Source of the DNA: Candidatus Poseidoniaceae archaeon
GTDB lineage: Archaea > Thermoplasmatota > Poseidoniia > Poseidoniales > Poseidoniaceae
DNA length: 7,667 nucleotides
Direction of reading: 5' to 3'
Assembly (NCBI GenBank): GCA_022424925.1
Contig: JAKMGM010000123.1
Span: 1 to 7,667, forward strand
The position numbers were made by a program, and so were the translations under genes. Under the pieces are notes generated by a model. That model made no database searches and had not been told where the DNA came from. It worked only from the letters and a program-made list of their open reading frames with translations. Below are positions 1 through 6,360 of this stretch, one piece after another. The stretch's first letter is position 1; every line of letters starts with the position of its first letter.

Positions 1-425
1 GAGATGACACCGTCGCTATTGACATCAAGCATTTGGGTGAGTTGAGCGGGTGTATAGCCAGTGTCATTGAGCCATTCACCAAACTTTTCCACGAGAGCAG
101 CAGCGACGGGGTTTGTGTCGGATTGAGATTGAATGCTCGATTGAAGCCCCTGCACTCGGTTTCGAATGTTCTTCGTCACCACTTCTTTGGCTTTTGGCAC
201 TCCTCTTTCTTTAACAGAGGTGGCCCAAGACTGGACAGAATCCTGTTGGGACAGAATTTCAATGACCGTTTCTCGCGGTATGTGTGCAGGAGGTGCATCG
301 CCAGTGAATCGAACAGCCACTTCCGCCAGTTCTTGGTCGCTCAATGAGGATAAATTGAATTTCTTTTCCAAGAGTTTTTGACCAATTTTTTCGAGGGCTT
401 TGTCTTGCACACTTCCGCCTTGCAT
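1..425 (-). CDS. Unrecognised protein with an EF-hand-like loop, N-terminal part only
   Basis: I do not recognise this protein. An open frame of 141 codons runs from an ATG at 425 off the left edge of the window. The product is hydrophilic with no signal peptide or membrane segment. Residues 1-100 look helical and charged. Near the edge, residues 129-141 read LTQMLDVNSDGVI. This matches the start of an EF-hand calcium loop, with Asp134, Asn136, Asp138, Gly139 and Ile141 at loop positions 1, 3, 5, 6 and 8. The second half of the loop lies outside the window, so calcium binding is an inference. The start lies 42 bp after the CCA-enzyme stop codon on the same strand, so the two genes are probably co-transcribed. 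No clear ribosome binding site precedes the ATG. The reading frame continues upstream, in frame, to the CCA-enzyme stop, but no other ATG lies between. Plus-strand frames over the same DNA look like shadows. Confidence 0.72.
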   Translation of the reverse strand, partial: MQGGSVQDKALEKIGQKLLEKKFNLSSLSDQELAEVAVRFTGDAPPAHIPRETVIEILSQQDSVQSWATSVKERGVPKAKEVVTKNIRNRVQGLQSSIQSQSDTNPVAAALVEKFGEWLNDTGYTPAQLTQMLDVNSDGVI

Positions 426-467
426 AGACAGAGCATGGTCTTCTAATTCATCAACTTGATGCCGACT

Positions 468-1835
468 TTACTCTGGAAACTTCAACGATGGCCAATCCAA
501 GTGATTTTCTTCGACCCAGTGGAGCGAGCAGAGCACTTCTTCAAGTTCTTCCGCACTGGCCAAGTCTCTTTCGATTTGTAGCCTGTGCAACCAATCTTTC
601 AGTTTCCCTAAGGCTCGACCTTTACCCAATCCGGTTCGTTGCATGATCCAGTGACCATCAACGATAGGAGCATGCCCGCTTCGCAACTGAGGTAACTGTT
701 CAAGTTGCTCCAGAAGAGTATGCACCTCTTCGACGCCTTCGTTGCTTGTGCCGTTCGCCGGAGAAAGTCCGTGGCTTCGAAGAACGAGTTCAAGTTTGAG
801 ATGAACTACGGCATTGTGTTCAAGTACAGCTCGGAACACCCGAAGCCTCGATGTTGATGCCAGTGGAAGCGTCCCGAATCTCGTATGAGTTTCGAGAATC
901 TTGTTTCGTTGTTTGTTTGAAAGTTTTAGCTGCGAAAGAACGCTTTCAACCTCTATAGATTGTGTTTCACAGAGCAGAAGGGCGAAGCGAGTAAGTCCAT
1001 CAAAACGCTCCACTTCTTGGTGTTGGAGCGCTGAAAGAAGTACGTGACGAGATGCCCATTTTCCAGGCAAGAATGAATCTAAAACGCCGTCATGTGCCAT
1101 CCTTTCTACAACCTTTCCAACGTTCATCCCGTTCAATATTTTTAGCCATTCCATCCATATTCGCTCGTGAGTAACAACACTCAAACTCTTTGCGTTTTGC
1201 CGCAGTGCTTCACTCAGTTCAAAATCGAAGTTCCAAACACCGGCTCGGCCACGGTCAAGGAAGCGATACGCTCGAAGTATTCTCAGTGCGTCTTCTGAAA
1301 GCCTCACATGTGCTTGGCCGACAGCGCGCAAAAGTCCTCTTTCGATGTCCTGAAGACCGAAATGCGGGTCGTGCATGACTTTTCGAGCGACATCGATGGC
1401 CATGGCGTTGATTGTGAAATCTCGGCGTTGTAAATCTTCAGAAAGAGAACTCCCCCATTTCACTTGTTCGGGACGGCGACCATCGGCATAGTTACTTTCG
1501 ATGCGGAGCGTAGTGGCTTCATACAGCGCATCATTGCCACGTAAACTTACAGTTCCGTATTCAATACCGGTAGGGATTGCGTCTGGGAATATTTCCATCA
1601 TTGTTTTTGGTTCAAGTGATACTGCAAAGTCGATATCGTGCACATCCAGACCGAGACATGCATCACGAACAGCCCCGCCCACAATCCATATGCCGCCTCC
1701 ATGTTCGGCAACTTTCGTGACGATGTCGAACACTTCAAGTGGCAATCTTTCAATCCATTCGGTGACATGCGATGGACATTCAATGGCCGGAACATCTGCT
1801 TCGAGTGCTGATTTCGGCCATTCTTCGATTCGCAT
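468..1835 (-). CDS. cca: CCA-adding tRNA nucleotidyltransferase / poly(A) polymerase family (class II)
   Basis: This is a nucleotidyltransferase of the class II (bacterial/eukaryotic) CCA-adding and poly(A) polymerase family, which adds or repairs CCA at tRNA 3' ends using CTP and ATP in the cytoplasm. With the start at 1835 it has 455 residues. Motif A is at 52-72: VGGAVRD, then DID, with Asp67 and Asp69 as the expected metal-binding catalytic pair. Motif B (RRDFTINAMA) is at 137-146. The GLQDIERGLLRAV segment is at 160-172. The EDALRILRAYRF motif at 181-192 supplies the EDxxR residues that select CTP and ATP in CCA enzymes. A helical C-terminal body includes a GLGKGRALGKLKDWL segment near 402-416, as is usual in the family. 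The frame is open to an ATG at 1877, but AAAGGAGGG sits 6 nt before the ATG at 1835, so the shorter start is preferred. Poly(A) polymerase activity cannot be excluded from sequence alone. Confidence 0.9.
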   Translation of the reverse strand: MRIEEWPKSALEADVPAIECPSHVTEWIERLPLEVFDIVTKVAEHGGGIWIVGGAVRDACLGLDVHDIDFAVSLEPKTMMEIFPDAIPTGIEYGTVSLRGNDALYEATTLRIESNYADGRRPEQVKWGSSLSEDLQRRDFTINAMAIDVARKVMHDPHFGLQDIERGLLRAVGQAHVRLSEDALRILRAYRFLDRGRAGVWNFDFELSEALRQNAKSLSVVTHERIWMEWLKILNGMNVGKVVERMAHDGVLDSFLPGKWASRHVLLSALQHQEVERFDGLTRFALLLCETQSIEVESVLSQLKLSNKQRNKILETHTRFGTLPLASTSRLRVFRAVLEHNAVVHLKLELVLRSHGLSPANGTSNEGVEEVHTLLEQLEQLPQLRSGHAPIVDGHWIMQRTGLGKGRALGKLKDWLHRLQIERDLASAEELEEVLCSLHWVEENHLDWPSLKFPE

Positions 1836-1911
1836 GCGTGTCCCTCCTTTAGATTGATGGGGGTCGATGGCAGACAAAGCATTATCGCAGAAGAGCCGTT
1901 GGTGTGACTCA
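1836..1911. promoter_or_regulatory. Probable divergent promoter region between the CCA and SerK-like genes
   Basis: The two genes point away from each other, so both promoters should lie here. The most AT-rich spot is around 1879-1886 (GCATTATC on plus, GATAATGC on minus), a weak TATA-like candidate. On the minus strand it would put transcription start near 1857, leaving a short leader that holds the Shine-Dalgarno site. On the plus strand it lies about 27-31 nt before the alternative ATG at 1912, which would fit a leaderless message. If the SerK-like gene starts at 1867 instead, the gap shrinks to 31 bp. The assignment rests on gene orientation plus a weak motif. Confidence 0.3.
1842..1850 (-). 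promoter_or_regulatory. Strong Shine-Dalgarno site of the CCA-enzyme gene
   Basis: On the minus strand this reads AAAGGAGGG and ends 6 nt before the ATG at 1835. It decides the start of the tRNA nucleotidyltransferase in favour of residue 15 of the longest open frame. It is the clearest ribosome binding site in the window. Confidence 0.75.
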
Positions 1912-2343
1912 ATGTGGGACGATGAAGAAGTTCACCTGGTGCCGTATGAGTGGCTCAAACCACATGAAGAAATTAAGCCAAGAAATCGCGATAAATTACT
2001 CGAGATGACGAAACGCTGGGGGGGATTCACCAAACCTCTCATTGTCGATAAGAAGACAGGAGCCATACTTGATGGACATCACCGTTATTCGATTGCAGGC
2101 CTTCTCAACTTGGCGAGAGTACCGGCTATCTGCGTAGACTATCTTGCCGATGAACGGATTGAAGTCGATGTTTGGCCTGCTTCAAATCTTTCTTCAATCA
2201 CGAAGCAAGAAGTCATCGACATGTGCCTGTCAGACGGAGTGTTTCCTCCGAAAACCAGCCGGCATACAATTGCCGACCACCTTCCGCCGATCCATATCTC
2301 ATTGGAGGTTCTTTCACAACCGGCTCCGAATCAACTTGATTGA
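1867..2343 (+). CDS. SerK/ParB-like protein, possible free-serine kinase
   Basis: This 158-residue protein belongs to the ParB/sulfiredoxin-like fold group that includes the archaeal ADP-dependent free-serine kinase SerK and staphylococcal SbnI. SerK makes O-phosphoserine for cysteine synthesis. Visible landmarks are KPHEEI at 31-36, LDGHHRY at 68-74 and FPPKTSRH at 126-133. In SerK the glutamate of the KPHE motif is the reported catalytic residue, here Glu34, and DGHHR lies in the nucleotide site. The PKT-T/S-RH signature is typical of SerK rather than of chromosome-partitioning ParB, and no DNA-binding helix-turn-helix domain follows. As I recall the Thermococcus enzyme, it is longer (about 240 residues), with an insert between these motifs that is missing here. 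An alternative start at 1912 (Met16), preceded by GGTG, would remove a poorly characteristic N-terminus and may be the true one. The 3' end overlaps the convergent M61 gene by 13 bp. The fold is secure; kinase activity is inferred. Confidence 0.78.
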   Translation: MADKALSQKSRWCDSMWDDEEVHLVPYEWLKPHEEIKPRNRDKLLEMTKRWGGFTKPLIVDKKTGAILDGHHRYSIAGLLNLARVPAICVDYLADERIEVDVWPASNLSSITKQEVIDMCLSDGVFPPKTSRHTIADHLPPIHISLEVLSQPAPNQLD

Positions 2344-4166
2344 CGAGTTTCGATGTACGACCGCCATCGAGCATTTCCTTTCCCTTCCAACTTAACCCCG
2401 TGCTGTGGTGCCGATGACACCAAGACGTGGTGTTCGTGAATGATTCCTTCATGCGAGACCATGAGAGTTACTTCAGTGCCAGCTTTCCCCTTCAATGATG
2501 TAGCGAGTTTTTTCGCTGTCGGTGTTCGTAATCCGTTGATTGCTACAATTTCGTCGCCTGGCATTACGCAATGTCGGACGGGTGAACCGGTGTGATGTGA
2601 TGTGGCGAGAACCCGACCGTCTTTCGCTGAGAGGTTTAGACCCAACCATCCATGCTTTTCCTCATCGTCTTTGAACGGCTTTTCGGGAACCAATTTGAGT
2701 CCATAAAAGGCCATGGTTTCATCCATATTTGGGGCCTTTCGTTCATGCATGAGGCTGTCAAGAAGAGCACCTAATTGACGGCCACCTTTCATCGAAGTGA
2801 GTGCTTTTCTAATGTCCTTGTACGTGATTCCGAGGCGATGGGTCGCATCGCATTCGAGGGCGTGTCTCTTACACAGTTCAGCCATTAAATCGCAAACCCC
2901 AAAATCACCTTTTGAGCGGCGACGTAGTTCAGCATCCAATTGCATGATGGCCAGTTCCCCTTCAAGATAATAGGAGATTTGAGTTTCTCGAGAGAACGCA
3001 TGCCCACGGTACAGATGAATCCAAGCGTCATGACTCGATTCAGCCAAGGATTCGGTGTTCATACCGTTTCGAGCGGTATGACGCTTCATTTTTCTCAAGA
3101 AATCTTTGCGCCAATCATCTTCAGACCATGCTCCAGAACGAACGCAGAGCATGTCTCCCATCCATGAAGTTCCTCCTTCAAACCACCATAACAGGTCGGA
3201 ATGTACCTCGCGTTGAAGGTCGTAATCGAGAAAATTCCGAGGCCGAAGCCGTTTGACATTCCATTGATGCAGATATTCATGACTGAACAAACTTACAAGG
3301 TCAAGGTACTCATCTTCATGCCCGGGCATGAGACACTGCCGAGGCAGCATTGAGGTTTGTGAATTGAGGTGTTCAAGCCCACCTCTCATGCTTTCAGTCA
3401 ATTGAATTACAGTCACATAATGATCCCATGGTGGCGTTCCAAACAGAGCGTGATGTTCCTTGATTATTCGATTCATGTCTACCTTGAATCGTTCGAGCAT
3501 TCCTGGGTCAACATCGTGTCCACCGCTGTCCCAAAGTTTCAGATGGTGTGTTCGTCCATCAACAACCCATGAATCCATTGGATTGGCATTGCATTCAATA
3601 ATAGCGTCGAGCAATTCGTCACGACCGGTGGATGTGAAGCAGTGCGTAATGCCTTGATTACCGGTCAATTCGCCTGCTCCTTTTCGCTCGCCACTGCTGG
3701 CGTATTGGGTGGCTGGCATCCATGTTTGGGGAGCATGTAATTCGACGCAGTGAACCATTTCCAGCCGTTTCGAGTCGATTCCTTCAGTGGGTAAGAACCA
3801 TGTAAACGGAGGCATCATATGCACATGTGTGGTGTCAAGGTGATTTGCTCGAACAGAGAGATCCGTCGCTAAAAGGCGATATTTGACGGTCACCTTGGAT
3901 GATGTTTCAAGCGTTTTTATTCGCATGGCGTCGACGTCTTTCCGGTGGAAGGACAAGGCGTTTCCGTCTTGGTCTGTTGCAGTAAAGTCGGTCATGTGTT
4001 GAATCGGTTCTCGAAGGAAGTACGAACCGGGAACCCAGCGTGGGAAGTGGAGCGTGAGATTTGAACCAGTGAACGGACCGTCAATTTCGATACCCACATG
4101 TAGACGTCTCGATTCACCTTCTGTGGCATCAATAACAAATCGAAGTCCGGAAGTCATGTTGCTCAT
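2331..4166 (-). CDS. M61 family metallopeptidase (glycyl aminopeptidase-like) with C-terminal PDZ domain
   Basis: This 611-residue protein is a zinc peptidase of family M61, whose characterised members remove N-terminal glycine and some other residues from peptides. The N-terminal beta domain carries the family's RWVPGSYFLRE segment at 43-53. GGLEHLNS is at 262-269. The zinc site is HEYLHQWN at 296-303 (His296, Glu297 and His300), with Glu330 in the FEGGTSW segment as the third ligand. SYYLEGELAIMQLD at 398-411 is another family block. A PDZ domain spans about 505-585 and contains the PGDEIVAINGL core at 536-546. No signal peptide or membrane segment is present, so a cytosolic location is likely, whereas many bacterial relatives are exported. 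The start ATG overlaps the stop of the upstream HEAT gene (ATGA), which implies translational coupling; a second ATG lies three codons later. All key catalytic residues are present. Substrate specificity cannot be read from sequence. Confidence 0.92.
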   Translation of the reverse strand: MSNMTSGLRFVIDATEGESRRLHVGIEIDGPFTGSNLTLHFPRWVPGSYFLREPIQHMTDFTATDQDGNALSFHRKDVDAMRIKTLETSSKVTVKYRLLATDLSVRANHLDTTHVHMMPPFTWFLPTEGIDSKRLEMVHCVELHAPQTWMPATQYASSGERKGAGELTGNQGITHCFTSTGRDELLDAIIECNANPMDSWVVDGRTHHLKLWDSGGHDVDPGMLERFKVDMNRIIKEHHALFGTPPWDHYVTVIQLTESMRGGLEHLNSQTSMLPRQCLMPGHEDEYLDLVSLFSHEYLHQWNVKRLRPRNFLDYDLQREVHSDLLWWFEGGTSWMGDMLCVRSGAWSEDDWRKDFLRKMKRHTARNGMNTESLAESSHDAWIHLYRGHAFSRETQISYYLEGELAIMQLDAELRRRSKGDFGVCDLMAELCKRHALECDATHRLGITYKDIRKALTSMKGGRQLGALLDSLMHERKAPNMDETMAFYGLKLVPEKPFKDDEEKHGWLGLNLSAKDGRVLATSHHTGSPVRHCVMPGDEIVAINGLRTPTAKKLATSLKGKAGTEVTLMVSHEGIIHEHHVLVSSAPQHGVKLEGKGNARWRSYIETRQSS

Positions 4167-5164
4167 AGTCCAAGTTCAGTCGAGGCGGTTGAAAGGTTCT
4201 CTGCTGTTACTCGTAGCAAATCGTCGGTACACGCCTCGAGGAATACTCGGTTTTCACGAGCAATATCCGGCTCTCCACAACGTCCAATGAGGCGCTCGAG
4301 TAATCGCGCCCGTTCGATAGAGTTGACCGAATCGTTTCGAATGATCTCCCAGCGTAAAGCATCAAAATCTTCCGACTTTTTGCCTTGCAGCCATCGGCCA
4401 AGCACAGTGTAACGTTCATGTTCCATGAGTACTTGAATCGGTTTATCCTCAAGTGCTGAACACTGATTTCGAAGTTCTTTCACGAGGTCATTCATGTTCG
4501 AGCCAGAGATGTTGTCCGATATATCAAGGAGAACTTTTCCAGCGTTATGAACGGCTGAGGACAGCAGAGGAGAAACTTTGATTCCGCGCTCAAGTGCTTC
4601 GCTCATGCTTGATTCAGTGAGTGTTTCACCATTCTCAACAGCTGCGTGTAAGGCAGCCTCTCGAACGCTGTTGTTTTCATCTGAAAGTGCTGAGGTTCGG
4701 TGATCGGATGTGGCTGCTGAGCAAAGGATTGCCAGACGACGCAACCCGCTGTCTTGGTGGTTGAGAAAACGTTCAATGTGATTGGCAGCATCTCGCCCTT
4801 TGAGCAGTGCTTCAGCAGCTTTTCTTTGGCATGTCAAGTCTTCATCTTCGATAAGGAGTAAGGCAATATCTGTTGTGTCTTCCGTAAACTCACCAAGGAG
4901 ATTTGCCGCACATCTTCGTGCATCAAGCCAAGAGTGCTCAGCCAGAACTCGCAATGTCTCAATCCCTTGTTTTGGAGCCCATTTTCGGTGCGCTTCGAGT
5001 GCTTTTGAGCGGAACCACGGGTCTTTATCCTTGAGCAAGGGGACGAATCCTTCCAAAGCCCGGGGAATATCGGTATCGAACAAGACACGAATAGCGCGGC
5101 GTCTCTTCCGAACATCTCTATGCTTAAGCCGGGCAATCTCGCTGTCCAGTCCGCCCCCGGCCAT
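4163..5164 (-). CDS. HEAT-repeat protein
   Basis: This 333-residue soluble protein has an N-terminal half made of HEAT-like helical hairpins at about 6-30, 37-62, 68-92, 97-122, 128-150 and 156-177. Each shows the pattern of a leucine-rich helix, an acidic Asp-x-(Asp/Ser) turn, then an Arg-x-x-Ala-containing helix, for example KDPWFRSKALEA and NNSVREAALHAA. Such solenoids bind other proteins or, less often, nucleic acids, and have no catalytic activity in themselves. The C-terminal half (about 180-333) is also helical but its repeats are not clear. There is no signal peptide or membrane segment. The stop codon overlaps the M61 peptidase start by 4 bp, so the two are probably made in fixed ratio and may interact. 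The gap to the upstream methyltransferase gene is 106 bp. The ATG at 5164 is the first in frame; only a weak GTAGGG precedes it. The specific partner is unknown. Confidence 0.82.
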   Translation of the reverse strand: MAGGGLDSEIARLKHRDVRKRRRAIRVLFDTDIPRALEGFVPLLKDKDPWFRSKALEAHRKWAPKQGIETLRVLAEHSWLDARRCAANLLGEFTEDTTDIALLLIEDEDLTCQRKAAEALLKGRDAANHIERFLNHQDSGLRRLAILCSAATSDHRTSALSDENNSVREAALHAAVENGETLTESSMSEALERGIKVSPLLSSAVHNAGKVLLDISDNISGSNMNDLVKELRNQCSALEDKPIQVLMEHERYTVLGRWLQGKKSEDFDALRWEIIRNDSVNSIERARLLERLIGRCGEPDIARENRVFLEACTDDLLRVTAENLSTASTELGL

Positions 5165-5214
5165 GGATTGCCCTACAGGCCGTGATTGATAGGGGTGTGC
5201 ATCATACTGTCAGA

Positions 5215-5224
5215 TGAACGTTCA
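5215..5224. repeat. 10-bp perfect palindrome in the gap before the HEAT gene
   Basis: TGAACGTTCA is its own reverse complement. It lies about 50 bp before the HEAT-protein ATG, in the 106-bp gap after the methyltransferase stop. It could be an operator, but several 10-bp palindromes are expected by chance in a window of this size. Confidence 0.25.
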
Positions 5225-5270
5225 ATACGGGACATTGCTTCGTGCCGACTCTGTGGGGAGAGAAGACGCC

Positions 5271-6242
5271 CTATTCACGATAACCATCGTCTTCGTCGTC
5301 TTCATTCCAATCCACTGCACCCGGTTGGGCGAGGTTTGGATGAAGCATCAATTGAAGCATTGGCCAAAGGCGAAGGAACGACGGCGATGCATCCCACATC
5401 AAACGAACCATCGGGTGTTCGCTCATAGGAATGCCACCTTCTCCAGGCGGTGGTAAGTCTGCAGGTAGTTGACGCAGTTCGACAATTAAGTCACGCAATG
5501 CAATCGCCTCATCTTCATCGACCATATCCAATTCTTCACAGGTTTCGATCGTCAATTCCAGCAAATCGGCTAACTCTATCGGGTTCATTGGCCCAGTTTC
5601 CGAGTCTTTGACATCGATTGGACCAAAAGAGACTGGTCCTAAGTCGGTTGAGAACATTTCATCGCCTTGTCGTTCGACTTTCATCAAGTGCTGGCCAGCA
5701 GTGTTGCCAAGCGGAGCAAGTGCAAAACCTCCGTCAACGACACGGGACGAGAGCCATACGGGCAAGTCACGAACCTGTCCTGTTACGAGAACTCGGTTCA
5801 ATTCTCCGGGGAATGCCACGGGTGCGACTTCAACGGCTTCCAAAACCCGAGATTCAACTGTTGGCCAGTGTGTCAAGCGAAATTGGACGTGTTCGACGGC
5901 AATTGGAGACGGATCTAGTAGGCGAACTCGGCCGCTTTCCCCTACAATCACAGCAATCAGAGCAGCAATATAACCGCCTTTGGCTCCCAAAACAACGACT
6001 TCTTGACCCTTTTGCAGTTCAAGATGGTGCAACAGCGTTGCGATCATGTGTGGGGCTGAAATAGTCTTGATACCACCTTCATCGGTTTCAAGGAACGGAA
6101 TCGGTCGGTCCGCAAAAAACGGTTCAATATCGTAGTCTGTAAAATCTGCAATGTCGACCTCAAGCATCGCTTTCTTCACATGGGGGGGGACTGCAATTCC
6201 ACCTTTCTGCAAACGTCGCAGCAGACTTGGCATGTCCGTCAT
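5271..6242 (-). CDS. Divergent protein-L-isoaspartate O-methyltransferase-like protein
   Basis: This 323-residue protein has the Rossmann methyltransferase fold of the PCMT family, which uses S-adenosylmethionine to methylate isoaspartyl residues in damaged proteins. The diagnostic N-terminal block is DRPIPFLETDEGGIKTISAP at 45-64, continuing HM; it includes the TISAPHM motif whose serine belongs to the PCMT active site. VVVLGAKGGYIAALIAVIVG at 82-101 corresponds to the SAM-binding motif I, but the usual Glu/Asp and Gly-x-Gly-x-Gly pattern is degraded. Asp110 is in the place of the acidic residue after strand 2. The GDG motif expected after strand 3 is not seen. LVTGQVRDLPVWLSSRVVDG at 152-171, followed by GFALAPLG, matches the family core. 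An extra C-terminal region of about 110 residues, ending in an acidic tail (WNEDDEDDGYRE), is not part of standard PCMT, which is about 210-230 residues long. GGTGA lies 10 nt before a second ATG at 6233 but only 1 nt before 6242, so the true start may be 6233. Family is fairly sure; activity is not. Confidence 0.82.
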   Translation of the reverse strand: MTDMPSLLRRLQKGGIAVPPHVKKAMLEVDIADFTDYDIEPFFADRPIPFLETDEGGIKTISAPHMIATLLHHLELQKGQEVVVLGAKGGYIAALIAVIVGESGRVRLLDPSPIAVEHVQFRLTHWPTVESRVLEAVEVAPVAFPGELNRVLVTGQVRDLPVWLSSRVVDGGFALAPLGNTAGQHLMKVERQGDEMFSTDLGPVSFGPIDVKDSETGPMNPIELADLLELTIETCEELDMVDEDEAIALRDLIVELRQLPADLPPPGEGGIPMSEHPMVRLMWDASPSFLRLWPMLQLMLHPNLAQPGAVDWNEDDEDDGYRE

Positions 6243-6261
6243 GTCACCGTTAAAATCGCCG

Positions 6262-6280
6262 GCCCATGTAAAGGATGGGC
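6262..6280. repeat. Stem-loop in the leader of the PCMT-like gene
   Basis: GCCCAT and ATGGGC form a perfect 6-bp inverted repeat around a 7-nt loop. It lies 20 bp before the methyltransferase ATG and downstream of the TATA-like box, so it would be in the 5' leader of the transcript. A regulatory role is possible. It is not a terminator for any visible gene, since the gene upstream on this strand ends at 6361, about 80 bp earlier. Confidence 0.35.
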
Positions 6281-6323
6281 TTTGAATTTCTGGATAGTTT
6301 GAACATCCCAGGTTTTGTGCAAG

Positions 6324-6331
6324 AAATTATA
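6324..6331 (-). promoter_or_regulatory. TATA-like box for the PCMT-HEAT-M61 genes
   Basis: On the minus strand this reads TATAATTT, the most TATA-like element found between genes in the window. An archaeal start site about 26 nt downstream would fall near 6301, giving a leader of about 58 nt that contains the stem-loop at 6262-6280. No convincing BRE purine run precedes it. It lies in the 118-bp gap after the Smr-domain gene, so the three downstream genes may have their own promoter. Confidence 0.4.
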
Positions 6332-6360
6332 CAGCGACTTCCGGAAGGGCGGTGAGAATA

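Noticed and set aside
33..347. 104-codon plus-strand frame at the left edge
   Set aside because: It lies opposite the EF-hand-like gene and its product has no recognisable features; the minus-strand frame is longer and reads like a normal soluble protein.
1598..1912. 104-codon minus-strand frame inside the CCA-enzyme gene
   Set aside because: It overlaps in a different frame with the motif A region of a well supported enzyme, so it is a shadow.
1867..2343. Chromosome-partitioning ParB as the identity of the plus-strand gene
   Set aside because: There is no helix-turn-helix DNA-binding domain and no ParA neighbour, and the PPKTSRH end matches SerK-type proteins.
5173..5235. 20-residue minus-strand frame between the PCMT-like and HEAT genes, as a possible leader peptide
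   Set aside because: No ribosome binding site and no run of regulatory codons; it is short enough to occur by chance.
6182..6189. Run of eight G as a possible frameshift site or sequencing error in the PCMT-like gene
   Set aside because: The frame is continuous on both sides and the residues around it (AVPPHVKKAM) fit the family's N-terminal helix.
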